From: CAIPAT01 sp041665605
GTDB lineage: Bacteria; Verrucomicrobiota; Lentisphaeria; Victivallales; Victivallaceae
Assembly: GCA_041665605.1 (NCBI GenBank)
Contig: JBAYIO010000004.1
Coordinates: forward strand, 39,132-103,131
Direction: 5' to 3'
DNA: 64,000 nt
Shown: one piece after another, positions 16,206 through 25,339 of the stretch
How positions within the stretch are numbered: the stretch's first letter is position 1
Layout of the letters: every line of letters starts with the position of its first letter
Position numbers and translations under genes: made by a program
The notes under the pieces: generated by a model
What the model was told of the DNA's origin: nothing
Databases searched by the model: none
Seen by the model: the letters and a program-made list of their open reading frames with translations, nothing else

Positions 16206-18410
16206 ATGAAGCTGAAACTCAAGCAGAAAATAGTGATTATGGTAATGCTGGCTTCACTGCTTCCAGTGTTAGTAATGGCAGCGCTGACTTATTTCCAAAA
16301 AGAGCGGGTTGATCAAACGGTTCTGGAGCAAATGCGCAGTTTGAGCGCCAAAGACCTTAAAGAAACGGCGATGGGCGTTTATAATATGTGCCGGATAGCC
16401 GACGACCTGCTTCATGAAAAATTATTGGATAATGTAAAGGTTATGAACAAGATAGTGGCGGATTCAGGCGGAATAAAAAAATCTTTACAAGAGAGCGTGG
16501 AATGGAAAGCGAAAAATCAGGCCACGGGAGAAGAACAGACACTGCATCTGCCGAAGATGTATGTCGGCGATAAATGGCTCGGACAGAACTACAGTTTTTC
16601 AACCCCGGAGCCGGTGGTTGATGTGATTGAAGAACTTACCGGTGAAAAATGCACCATTCTTCAGCGGATGAACGAAAGAGGCGACATGCTTCGCATAGCC
16701 AGCGGCGTAGCCAATAAGGACGGTTCACGCATCATCGGCTCCTATATTGCGGCAATAGACAACAACGGCAATCCCAGTCCGATGATAACGGCAATTCTCA
16801 ACGGGAAACAATATACCGGAAGGATACAGGTGCTTGACACATCTTATCTGGCGACTTACGAACCTCTAAAAGACGCAGCCGGACAGATAATCGGATGCGT
16901 TTTCATTGGAGTAAAACTTAGCGCGGTGGAATCCATTAAGAAAGTTGTCTCCAGCATCAAAATAGGCCAGAACGGCTATGTCGGCGTACTTGTCGGCAGC
17001 GGTGAAAGCAAAGGTACCTATGTGATTTCACAGGACAACAAACGCAATGGCGACAACATACTGGAAACAAAAGACGCCGAAGGCAAGCCGTTCGTGCGGG
17101 AAATGATTAACGATGCCTTGCGCCAAAATAAGGGAGAAGCCGGCCTCCGTTCATATCTGTGGAAAAACCCTCAGGACCCGGATACGAGACGCAAGACTGC
17201 GGCTTTCATTTATTTTGAACCCTGGGACTGGGTGATTTTCCCCGGTTTGTATGAAGATGATTTCAAAGCCGCGCAACAGCAGGTAGTGTTATGTCTTGAT
17301 AACCTGCTGAAGACATCTGTTGAAGTCAGCATTATAATATTGCTGTTGTCACTGTGTTTCGCCCTGTATGTTGGCGGAAAAATTGCCAATCCAATTGCCA
17401 AAATTACCGGGATCGCCAGGAAGATAGCACAGGGGAATCTGCATGACGCCGGCAACGATATTAAGGCATACCGATCCTCAAAGAAAAACTCCGGCGGTTT
17501 TGGTAAAGACGAAACCTGGGAACTGCTCGAATCTTTTGAAACCATGACCAATATCCTGAATTCGCTGGTCGGCAAAGTGCAGCAGTCAACCATTCAACTG
17601 TTCTCCACCGCGACCGAAATAGCCGCCTCATCCAAACAGCAGGAGGCAACCGTGAAACAGTTCAGCGCCTCGACCAACGAAATTGTCGCATCCAGCAAAG
17701 AAATATCCGCCACCTCCAAACAGTTGCTCGGCACAATTGTTGAAGCCAGGGAAGTTTCCACGCGCACCGCGGACAGCGCGGATTCCGGACAAAACGGGCT
17801 GAATGAAATGCAGAGCACCATGAAACATCTGGCCTCCGCAACCGATTCAGTATCCAACAAACTGTCTATCATCAACGAAAAAGCCAATAATATCAATGAT
17901 GTCGTCGCGACCATCACCAAAGTCGCAGACCAGACCAATCTGCTGTCGCTGAACGCCGCGATCGAAGCGGAAAAAGCCGGTGAATACGGGCGCGGATTCT
18001 CGGTAGTGGCGCGCGAAATCCGCCGGCTGGCCGACCAGACCGCAGTCGCCACGCTGGACATTATCAAAATGGTCAAGGAAATGCAGTCATCCGTCTCGTC
18101 AGGAGTCATGGAAATGGATAAATTTTCCGATGAAGTCCGCCGTTGTGTAAGCAACGTGGACGGCATCAGCGGCAAACTGGAAAATATCATTCAGCAGGTG
18201 CAGTGCCTGCCGCCGAAATTCGATATTGCTGCTGAAGGCATGCAGGGCCAGTATGAAGGCGCGCAGCAGATTACCGAAGCAATGATCCAGTTGAACGAAG
18301 CCGCTCAGCAGACCGCTGAATCGCTCCGGGAATTCAATCAGGTCACCGCGCAACTGGATCAAGCCTCGCGTATGCTGCAGGAGGAGTTATCCATTTTCAA
18401 GGTGAGCTGA
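16206..18410 (+). CDS. Methyl-accepting chemotaxis protein with Cache sensor (WspA position)
   Basis: 734 residues. Helix 1 (about 10-30) is followed by a sensor of about 320 residues outside the membrane with tandem Cache-like folds (IIGSYIAAIDNNGNPSP, YEPLKDAAGQIIGCVFIGVKL, GYVGVLVG, PWDWVIFPGLYEDDF). Helix 2 (about 362-385), HAMP (about 388-440) and the signalling domain follow. The tip reads DQTNLLSLNAAIEAEKAGEYGRGFSVVAREIRRLADQTA, split here between the N-arm and the hairpin. Such receptors sense small molecules and control CheA through CheW. The gene leads the Wsp-like operon and is one base from the next gene. Pseudomonas WspA has a different, shorter sensor. Confidence 0.93.
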   Translation: MKLKLKQKIVIMVMLASLLPVLVMAALTYFQKERVDQTVLEQMRSLSAKDLKETAMGVYNMCRIADDLLHEKLLDNVKVMNKIVADSGGIKKSLQESVEWKAKNQATGEEQTLHLPKMYVGDKWLGQNYSFSTPEPVVDVIEELTGEKCTILQRMNERGDMLRIASGVANKDGSRIIGSYIAAIDNNGNPSPMITAILNGKQYTGRIQVLDTSYLATYEPLKDAAGQIIGCVFIGVKLSAVESIKKVVSSIKIGQNGYVGVLVGSGESKGTYVISQDNKRNGDNILETKDAEGKPFVREMINDALRQNKGEAGLRSYLWKNPQDPDTRRKTAAFIYFEPWDWVIFPGLYEDDFKAAQQQVVLCLDNLLKTSVEVSIIILLLSLCFALYVGGKIANPIAKITGIARKIAQGNLHDAGNDIKAYRSSKKNSGGFGKDETWELLESFETMTNILNSLVGKVQQSTIQLFSTATEIAASSKQQEATVKQFSASTNEIVASSKEISATSKQLLGTIVEAREVSTRTADSADSGQNGLNEMQSTMKHLASATDSVSNKLSIINEKANNINDVVATITKVADQTNLLSLNAAIEAEKAGEYGRGFSVVAREIRRLADQTAVATLDIIKMVKEMQSSVSSGVMEMDKFSDEVRRCVSNVDGISGKLENIIQQVQCLPPKFDIAAEGMQGQYEGAQQITEAMIQLNEAAQQTAESLREFNQVTAQLDQASRMLQEELSIFKVS

Positions 18411-18411
18411 C

Positions 18412-18876
18412 ATGCTGCTCGTAACTTTTCAGGTGAACAATCAGCATTATGCGGTAAATGCAAGATCCGTGAAGGAAATCATTCCCATGGTTAAAATCAG
18501 GGAATTGCCCGGCACTCCGGATTTCGTTCGCGGAGTATTCAATTATTGCGGCTCGCTGGTGCCGGTAATTGACGTCACCCATATGCTTTCCGGCAAGCCG
18601 GCCGCGGAACAACTTAGTTCCAGAATAATTCTGGTAAACTACCCGGAAACATGTGAAAACGGACATATTCTCGGGCTGCTGGCGGAACACGCCACCGGCA
18701 CTGCCGTCAGTGCTGACGAAACATTTATTGATTCCGGCATTGATACTCCGGAAACGCCGTGGATGGGCCCGATATCCGTCGGGGCAAAAGAGATGATTCA
18801 AATTGTTAAAATCGAAAAGCTGCTGACAGACGAGCTGAAGAGCAAACTTTTTACCGGATCAAAGGAAAGCTCCTGA
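18412..18876 (+). CDS. cheW: CheW-type coupling protein (WspB position)
   Basis: 154 residues forming one CheW domain (VTFQVNNQHYAVNARSVKEIIPM, LPGTPDFVRGVFNYCGSLVPVIDV, GLLAEHATG). It couples the receptor to the kinase at the membrane array. The ribosome site AAGGTGAG overlaps the end of the receptor gene. It ends with TGATG, sharing its last base with the CheR start, so translation is probably coupled. Confidence 0.92.
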   Translation: MLLVTFQVNNQHYAVNARSVKEIIPMVKIRELPGTPDFVRGVFNYCGSLVPVIDVTHMLSGKPAAEQLSSRIILVNYPETCENGHILGLLAEHATGTAVSADETFIDSGIDTPETPWMGPISVGAKEMIQIVKIEKLLTDELKSKLFTGSKESS

Positions 18877-20105
18877 TGATAGAGAAAATACTAAGAGATA
18901 AAATCGGACTTAATTACGACTCCATCGGACGGAAGAATGTCGAAACGGTAGTCTCAACGCACATGAAGAAGCATGGCATAACCAGTGAAAAAGATTATCT
19001 GGAGCTGATATTTAAATCCGATAAGCATTTTGAAGAACTGACGCAATCCGTGCTGGTTCCGGAAACATGGTTTTTCCGTTACAGCGAGTCGTTCGCTTTT
19101 CTGACCCGATATGCGGAAGAATATCTTACCGGCTCTCATCATCCGCTCCATATTCTGAGCATCCCCTGTTCAAGTGGTGAAGAACCATATTCCATCGCAA
19201 TGACATTGTTGAACTGCGGCATTCCCGCCGCTCTTATTCATATTGATGCGGTCGATGTCAGCGGCCCCGTACTGGAGAAGGCAAGGCAGGCAGTATATGG
19301 TTCCAACTCCTTCCGTAATGGAATCCCGGAAAGCATGCAGCGCTTCTTTATGATAAAAGACGGGGAATACGAGGTTGTTCAACAGGTAAAAGGCCTGGTG
19401 AAATTTCAAAAAAACAGCATATTGGACCATCAATTTTCAATTGGACATCCTCATTACAATTTGATTTTCTGCCGTAATCTGCTGATTTACTTCTCACCGG
19501 AAGATCAGGCAAGGGCAATGGCAATTCTTGCCGGATTGCTGGACGATGACGGCATTTTATTTATGGGACATGTAGAATCCGCCATGGTCAACCGCCGTGA
19601 TTTTGAATCCGTAAAATATCCGTCATGCTTTGCTTTCCGCAAAAAGAACAGCCGGAATATTCCGCCGGCTGAATCACCGCATGAACACCCCGCCACGAGC
19701 ACTGTCAAGCCATTACACGCCAGCACAGTTAAAGCATCACATAAAATACAGCGGTTCAAAACCGCTCCCCCTGTTAAAGTAAGTCAGGATAGTGATGCCA
19801 TACTTAAAAAGGCAGCAGCGCTGGCCGACAGCGGCAATCTCAAGGAAGCGGAAAACCTGTGCATTCGATATCTTGACTGCAACAAATTGAACCCCCTCGC
19901 CTATTATACTCTGGGGGTTGTAAATTTATCCTCCGGCCGACTGCCGGAAGCGGAAAAGGCGTTCAGCAAAGCAGTATATCTGGATCCGGAATACTACGAA
20001 GCACTGGTCCATCTGGCCCTGCTCAAAGAACGCCAGGGCAAACAGGCGGAAGCACTGAGAATCAGAAAACGCGCTGAAAAATTAAAAACTGTGAATAAGC
20101 AATGA
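18876..20105 (+). CDS. cheR: Chemotaxis methyltransferase CheR with C-terminal TPR (WspC-like)
   Basis: 409 residues. The N-terminal all-alpha CheR domain (about 1-80) is followed by the SAM-dependent methyltransferase domain with SIPCSSGEEPYSIAMTL, DAVDVSGPVLEKARQAVYG and FCRNLLIYF. A linker rich in His and Pro (about 255-305) leads to TPR repeats (NPLAYYTLGVVNLSSGRLPEAEKAF, split over two helices, and YYEALVHLALLKERQGKQAEA). It methylates receptor glutamates to set sensitivity. The CheR-TPR fusion is characteristic of WspC-type proteins, where the TPR is thought to direct the enzyme to its receptor. Confidence 0.93.
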   Translation: MIEKILRDKIGLNYDSIGRKNVETVVSTHMKKHGITSEKDYLELIFKSDKHFEELTQSVLVPETWFFRYSESFAFLTRYAEEYLTGSHHPLHILSIPCSSGEEPYSIAMTLLNCGIPAALIHIDAVDVSGPVLEKARQAVYGSNSFRNGIPESMQRFFMIKDGEYEVVQQVKGLVKFQKNSILDHQFSIGHPHYNLIFCRNLLIYFSPEDQARAMAILAGLLDDDGILFMGHVESAMVNRRDFESVKYPSCFAFRKKNSRNIPPAESPHEHPATSTVKPLHASTVKASHKIQRFKTAPPVKVSQDSDAILKKAAALADSGNLKEAENLCIRYLDCNKLNPLAYYTLGVVNLSSGRLPEAEKAFSKAVYLDPEYYEALVHLALLKERQGKQAEALRIRKRAEKLKTVNKQ

Positions 20106-20779
20106 ACAATGAAGTAAAAACTGAAAATGCGGCTGAGTCGTGCTGGAATTCCATTGGCGTATGGGGTTCGCATTCCGCGCGCTGTCCCCAGCTCGCCGAA
20201 ATGACCCATTGCCGGAATTGCCCGGTGTTCATTACTGCCGGCAGCGATCTGCTGAACCGTGAAATCCCGCCTGGATATATGAATGAATGGACCGAATTTC
20301 TAGCCCCAAAAAAGGAAGAGCAGAACGCGAATAATACTTCTATCATCATTTTCAGGATCGGCCGGGAATTTCTGGCGCTGCGCCCGGCGATCTTCCGTGA
20401 AATTATCAATCCGTGCCCAATACACCTGATCCCCCACCGTTCCAATGATGTGCTGCTGGGATTGGCGAACGTACACGGAGAACTTCAATTATGTTTTTCC
20501 CTGAAAGCGCTTACCGGCATTAACGATGCCGAGGAAGTTGAAGAGGCTTCAACAGCGAAAATGCTGGTCATTCAAAACTGCGGCGAATGCTGGGTGTTTC
20601 CGGTTGACCAGGTGCTGGGCGTATTCCGCTGCAATGACGATGATGCGCAGAATGTACCGGTCACCATTGCCAAGGCCTCCGGAACTTTTACGAAAAAGGT
20701 CATGTTCTGTGATCAGCGCGAAGTCGGACTACTGGACGATGAACTGCTGCTATATACACTGCAAAGGAGAATATCGTGA
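20102..20779 (+). CDS. cheW: CheW-type protein with cysteine-rich N-terminus (WspD-like)
   Basis: 225 residues. The first 60 carry a WspD signature: SCWNSIGVWG, RCPQL, then HCRNCPVFITAG, giving four cysteines including a CxxC. The CheW domain follows from about residue 75 (TSIIIFRIGREFLALRPAIFREI, ANVHGELQLCFSLKAL, VFPVDQVLGVFRC). In Pseudomonas Wsp both CheW-like proteins are needed for normal receptor clustering and signalling. The start overlaps the cheR stop (ATGAAC), and a second ATG follows after two codons. Confidence 0.9.
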   Translation: MNNEVKTENAAESCWNSIGVWGSHSARCPQLAEMTHCRNCPVFITAGSDLLNREIPPGYMNEWTEFLAPKKEEQNANNTSIIIFRIGREFLALRPAIFREIINPCPIHLIPHRSNDVLLGLANVHGELQLCFSLKALTGINDAEEVEEASTAKMLVIQNCGECWVFPVDQVLGVFRCNDDDAQNVPVTIAKASGTFTKKVMFCDQREVGLLDDELLLYTLQRRIS

Positions 20780-23085
20780 GTGCCGGGACTGACATGAATG
20801 ATTTTTCAATGATCGGGCTGTTCAAGATGGAGGCGGAATCCCAGTGTGCCGTCCTTACCTCGGGGCTGCTGGAACTGGAAGACAATCCATCATCAGCCGA
20901 AAGAATTGAACCGTTGATGCGGGCGGCGCATTCCCTTAAAGGCGCTGCGCGTATCGTACAGCTTGATCCGGTCGTCAAAGTCGCGCATGCCATGGAGGAC
21001 TGCTTCGTCGCGGCCGGCGAAGGCAAACTCGTGCTAACCGCCGCACACATTGACAAACTGCTTGAAGGCGTAGACTGCTTTAATCAGCTAAGCGCCTGTT
21101 CCGAAAATGAAATCCCCGCGTATCTCGCGGAAAATTCCGGGAAGCTGGCAGAACTGGAAAACGCCTTTGCCGACATTAAAGGCGGCAACTTTAAATCAGC
21201 CCCGTCCGTGAACGTTCAGCCAGCGCCGCCGGCACAGGACGCAATATCTGCCTCTGAACCTGTAACAACACCAACTCAGGAAATCCCGCCAGAGACACTG
21301 CACCCGGCCCGTGCGGAAAAATCAGCATCCGATAAAGAAGCCGTTGTCAGAATCGCCGCTGACAAAATGAACCGCCTGATGGGGCTGGCCGCGGAATCGC
21401 TGGTCGGCGTAAAACGTCTTCAGGGATTCGAGAAGAAAATTCTCCGCCACAAAAAACGGCTGCTGGAAATCGCAGCGCTCATTGACCAGTTGGAACAGGA
21501 GGCCGTTGATTCCGATCAATTTGCCGGACTCAAGCGAATGCTCAAAGATATTCAGCACAAACATAACGAATATTACCGGGATTACGCCGAATATTTCGCT
21601 GATTTTTCCGACTATTCAAGAACCATGGACAATTTTTCCGACAGTCTTTACCGTGAAGTCGTCTCCTGCCGCATGCGCCCGTTTATTGAGGGCGTCAAAG
21701 ACTTTCCGCGTTCGGTCAGAGATCTGGCCCGCAAACTGGGCAAGAAGGTTTCGCTGGAGATTTCAGGAGAGTCTATTGCGGTTGACAAAGATATTCTGGA
21801 CAGACTAAACGCCCCTTTGAACCACCTGGTCCGCAATGCTGTTGATCACGGCATCGAAACGGCGGAAGAACGGCTTGGAGCCGGTAAAAGCGAGACAGGC
21901 ATTGTCCGCCTGGCTGCACGGCACTGGGCGGGCATGCTCAATATTTCCATCTCCGACGACGGCAAAGGCATTGATATCGAAAAAATCCGTGCCAAAGCCG
22001 TAAGCAAAGGGCTGGCTTCCGCCGAGATCGCCGGAAAATTGACCGAGCCGGAATTGCTCGAATTCATGTTTCTGCCCGGCTTCTCCACCGCCGCGGCAGT
22101 GACCGAAATTTCAGGGCGCGGAGTCGGCCTGGACGTGGTTCAAACCATGGCTCAGGAAGTACGCGGCGTGATTAAGGTGGAAACTGAACTCGGGAAAGGC
22201 ACGTCATTCAATCTGCAGGTTCCAGTATCGCTGTCAGTCATGCCGGCACTGGTCGCAGACATCAGCGGCGAATCTTATGCTTTCCCGCTCACGCGCCTGG
22301 ATCATCTGCTAAAATTATCCAAAGACGAAATTCTGACGCTGGAATCCCGGCAGTATGTCAAATATGAAGGGAAGAATGTCGGTCTGGTCTCGGCGGCGCA
22401 AGTCCTGGGCTTGGATTCCGCAATAACCGGTTCCGCGGATATTATTCATGTGGTCATCATCAGCGACCGGCTCAACCAGTACGCTATTTACGTGGACAGC
22501 TTTACCGGCGAGTTCGAACTTGTCGTAAGGCCGCTCGACCAGAGGCTGGGCAAAGTCTCTGATATCAGTTCAGCTTCGGTGCTGGAAGACGGCTCACCGG
22601 TGCTGATTCTGGATATTGACGATATGGTGCGCTCCATTGACAGCATTCTCAACGGGGGACGGCTCCGGGGCATCAGCGACTCCGCTGCCGCCGGACCGGT
22701 CTCCGCCAGAAAACGGGTGCTGGTCGTTGATGATTCCATCACTGTCCGCGAAGTAGAACGCAATCTGCTGGCAAACAACGGTTATGAAGTTGATGTGGCA
22801 GTGGACGGGGCGGAAGGCTGGAATGCCGTCAGGGCCGGTCAGTACGCACTGGTGGTAACCGATGTGGATATGCCGAGAATGAACGGCATTGAACTGGTTG
22901 CCAACATCAAAAAACATGAACGGCTGCATTCAACTCCAGTAATGATTGTTTCCTATAAAGACCGTGAAGAGGACAGGCTCAGGGGACTTGAAGCAGGCGC
23001 CGATTATTATTTAACCAAAAGCAGTTTCCACGACAATACCCTGCTGGATGCCGTGGAAAATCTGATAGGAAAGGCCGGAGAATGA
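20776..23085 (+). CDS. cheA: CheA-type histidine kinase with C-terminal receiver (WspE-like)
   Basis: 769 residues from a GTG start with a strong ribosome site (AAGGAG six bases upstream). The Hpt domain carries His52 in RAAHSLKGAAR. A Pro-rich linker (about 140-180) replaces a clear P2 domain. Dimerisation (about 195-320) and HATPase (NHLVRNAVDHGIE, SISDDGKGID, GRGVGLDVV) follow. A CheW-like domain and a receiver (VLVVDDSITVRE, VVTDVDMPRMNG, IVSYKDRE) complete it. It phosphorylates the operon's response regulators. The layout Hpt-kinase-CheW-REC matches WspE. Confidence 0.94.
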   Translation: MSAGTDMNDFSMIGLFKMEAESQCAVLTSGLLELEDNPSSAERIEPLMRAAHSLKGAARIVQLDPVVKVAHAMEDCFVAAGEGKLVLTAAHIDKLLEGVDCFNQLSACSENEIPAYLAENSGKLAELENAFADIKGGNFKSAPSVNVQPAPPAQDAISASEPVTTPTQEIPPETLHPARAEKSASDKEAVVRIAADKMNRLMGLAAESLVGVKRLQGFEKKILRHKKRLLEIAALIDQLEQEAVDSDQFAGLKRMLKDIQHKHNEYYRDYAEYFADFSDYSRTMDNFSDSLYREVVSCRMRPFIEGVKDFPRSVRDLARKLGKKVSLEISGESIAVDKDILDRLNAPLNHLVRNAVDHGIETAEERLGAGKSETGIVRLAARHWAGMLNISISDDGKGIDIEKIRAKAVSKGLASAEIAGKLTEPELLEFMFLPGFSTAAAVTEISGRGVGLDVVQTMAQEVRGVIKVETELGKGTSFNLQVPVSLSVMPALVADISGESYAFPLTRLDHLLKLSKDEILTLESRQYVKYEGKNVGLVSAAQVLGLDSAITGSADIIHVVIISDRLNQYAIYVDSFTGEFELVVRPLDQRLGKVSDISSASVLEDGSPVLILDIDDMVRSIDSILNGGRLRGISDSAAAGPVSARKRVLVVDDSITVREVERNLLANNGYEVDVAVDGAEGWNAVRAGQYALVVTDVDMPRMNGIELVANIKKHERLHSTPVMIVSYKDREEDRLRGLEAGADYYLTKSSFHDNTLLDAVENLIGKAGE

Positions 23086-24104
23086 GAATCGCAATTGTCA
23101 ATGATATGAAAATGGCGGTGGAAATACTGCGGCGTGTCGTCGCATCAAAATCGCCGCAGTATGAAATTGCCTGGGTGGCATATGACGGCAGAGAGGCCGT
23201 TGAAAAATGCGGCCAAGACATCCCGGACATTATTTTAATGGATTTGCTGATGCCGGTAATGAACGGCGCCGAAGCCACACGCGAGATCATGGCTAAATGC
23301 CCCTGCGGCATTCTGCTCGTCACCGCCTCGGTTTCGGCCAATTCCGCCAAAGTATTCGAAGCCATGAGTTATGGCGCCCTCGATGCCGTCAACACTCCGG
23401 TGCTGGGCACGGACGGCAAGCTGGAAGGCGCGGCGCAGTTTCTCCAGAAACTCGAACGGCTTGAAGTGCTCTGCAAAAATTCCGTCAGCCAGACCAGACC
23501 GGTAAAAACCGCGTCCGCCGCAATCGCAGAAAGATCATCCGGAGCGCCTTATCTGGTTACAATCGGCTCCTCCACCGGCGGCCCGGCGGCTCTGGCCAAA
23601 CTGCTGTCCGAACTTCCTGCCAGCTTCGGCGCCGCTATCGTAATCATTCAGCATATTGACCGGGAATTTGCAGCAGGACTGGCCGAATGGCTCGGCACAT
23701 TTACCAAACTGAAAGTGCATCTGGCGGTTGACGGACAAAAACCTTTACCGAATAATATCTATCTGGCAGCCACCAATGACCATCTGACGATCACCGCCGG
23801 AATGAACTTTAGATATGCAGAGGAACCAGTTGAACTTCCGTACCGCCCGTCGGTAGATGTCTTCTTTGAAAGTATCTACCGCCACTGGCCGCGGACAGGA
23901 ACCGCCATCGTGCTGACCGGCATTGGCCGTGACGGAGCCCAGGGGCTTCTGGCATTGAAAAATAAAGGCTGGAAGACCATGTCACAGGACAAAGAATCGT
24001 GTGTAGTTTACGGCATGCCGAAAGCAGCCGCCGAACTGGGAGCTTCAGCAATAATACTGCCGCCGGAAAGAATCGGCCAGGAACTGACGAAAATAAACTT
24101 CTAA
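23082..24104 (+). CDS. cheB: CheB-type methylesterase response regulator (WspF-like)
   Basis: 340 residues. The receiver (1-125) opens with IAIVNDMKMA, where Asn stands in for the first acidic residue as in WspF, and the phosphoacceptor lies in LMDLLMPVMNG. The methylesterase domain (about 150-340) has the catalytic Ser in GSSTGGP, His in IQHIDREF and Asp in GIGRDGA. It removes receptor methyl groups as negative feedback. The ATG overlaps the cheA stop by four bases. Confidence 0.94.
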   Translation: MRIAIVNDMKMAVEILRRVVASKSPQYEIAWVAYDGREAVEKCGQDIPDIILMDLLMPVMNGAEATREIMAKCPCGILLVTASVSANSAKVFEAMSYGALDAVNTPVLGTDGKLEGAAQFLQKLERLEVLCKNSVSQTRPVKTASAAIAERSSGAPYLVTIGSSTGGPAALAKLLSELPASFGAAIVIIQHIDREFAAGLAEWLGTFTKLKVHLAVDGQKPLPNNIYLAATNDHLTITAGMNFRYAEEPVELPYRPSVDVFFESIYRHWPRTGTAIVLTGIGRDGAQGLLALKNKGWKTMSQDKESCVVYGMPKAAAELGASAIILPPERIGQELTKINF

Positions 24105-24119
24105 CAAGAGATGAAAAAT

Positions 24120-25322
24120 ATGAGTGAACAGGCAGTTCAAACAGAACAGACTATTGGCAGACACCAGATCATCGTCCTGCTGATTGACGACCAGGCAATG
24201 GTCGGGGAAGCGGTACGGCGCATGCTGCTGGGCGAGGAGAATATTTCCTACCACTTCTGCAGCGATCCGTCCAAAGCAATAGGCATGGCCAACGAACTCG
24301 CGCCCACCGTAATATTACAGGATCTGGTCATGCCGGAAGTTGACGGCTTGACACTGGTAAAATTTTTCCGGCGCAACCAGAAAACTAAAGATATTCCGCT
24401 GATTGTGCTGTCCAGCAAGGAGGAGGCCAAAACCAAAGCCGAAGCGTTTGCTCTGGGCGCCAACGACTACCTCGTCAAGCTGCCGGACAAAATTGAACTG
24501 ATTGCCCGTATCAGGCACCATTCCGCGGGTTATATCAATATGCTTGAACGCAATGAAGCGTTCAAGGCGCTTCAGGAAAGCCAGCAGCGGCTGGCCGCCG
24601 AACTGGCGGAAGCCGCCGATTATGTTGCCTCCATGCTTCCCAAAAAACTGGACGGTCCGATTAAAACCGACTGGAAATTCGTGTCTTCCACTTCCCTCGG
24701 AGGGGACGCGTTCGGTTATCACTGGCTGGACGACAATCATTTCGCGATGTATCTGCTTGATGTCTGCGGACACGGCGTAGGCGCCGCCCTGCTTTCCATT
24801 TCCGTGATGGAAGCGCTGCGCTCGCAGAATCTGCCCAATACCGATTTCTCCAACCCGGGAAACGTGCTGACACGACTCAATGACGAGTTTCAGATGGAAG
24901 ACCATCACCAGATGTATTTCACCATCTGGTACGGCGTTTACAACAAGCAGGAACGGAAAATTGTTTATTCCAGCGGCGGTCATCCGCCTGCCCTGCTCAT
25001 CTCCGGCACAACCGCGTCCGATACTCAGATACATGATCTGAGAACCAAAGGCGCGATCATCGGCGGGTTCCCCGGCCTGAACTATGAAAACAAAGAAATC
25101 GCGCTGGAACAGTACAACAAACTTCTTATATTGAGTGACGGAGTTTACGAAATCACCCGCCCCGGCCTGCCCGACTGGCATTTCGAAGCTTTCCGCCAAT
25201 ACATCTCAAGCACCGTGACATCATCCGGCTTCCATGTAGAAAAGATTTATCACGACGTACTCGAAATGTATGGCTCCAGAAACCTGGAAGACGACTTCTC
25301 ATTGATTGAAATCAATTTGTAA
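24120..25322 (+). CDS. WspR-like receiver fused to PP2C serine phosphatase (RsbU/SpoIIE-type)
   Basis: About 400 residues. The ATG at 24120 has AAGAG nine bases upstream; the ATG at 24111 touches that site. The receiver closely resembles WspR (LLIDDQAMVGEAVRR, HFCSDPSKAI, PTVILQDLVMPEVDGLTL, DYLVKLPDKIELIARIRHHS), followed by the same short helical linker (EAFKALQESQQRL). WspR then has a GGDEF domain, but here a PP2C domain follows with SLGGDAFGY, LLDVCGHGVGAALLS, YSSGGHPPALL, LILSDGVYE and LEDDFSLIEI. The predicted role is dephosphorylation of a serine/threonine-phosphorylated partner, for example a STAS protein, when CheA phosphorylates the receiver. No STAS or anti-sigma gene is in the window. 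Confidence 0.92.
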   Translation: MSEQAVQTEQTIGRHQIIVLLIDDQAMVGEAVRRMLLGEENISYHFCSDPSKAIGMANELAPTVILQDLVMPEVDGLTLVKFFRRNQKTKDIPLIVLSSKEEAKTKAEAFALGANDYLVKLPDKIELIARIRHHSAGYINMLERNEAFKALQESQQRLAAELAEAADYVASMLPKKLDGPIKTDWKFVSSTSLGGDAFGYHWLDDNHFAMYLLDVCGHGVGAALLSISVMEALRSQNLPNTDFSNPGNVLTRLNDEFQMEDHHQMYFTIWYGVYNKQERKIVYSSGGHPPALLISGTTASDTQIHDLRTKGAIIGGFPGLNYENKEIALEQYNKLLILSDGVYEITRPGLPDWHFEAFRQYISSTVTSSGFHVEKIYHDVLEMYGSRNLEDDFSLIEINL

Positions 25323-25339
25323 TCCGGCGCAACAGGCAA

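Noticed and set aside
24315..25199. 294-residue minus-strand ORF
   Set aside because: It lies entirely opposite the REC-PP2C gene, whose domain motifs are all present; it has no recognisable domain.
24120..25322. Diguanylate cyclase output for the Wsp-like operon
   Set aside because: No GGDEF or GGEEF motif occurs; the C-terminal domain carries PP2C motifs instead.
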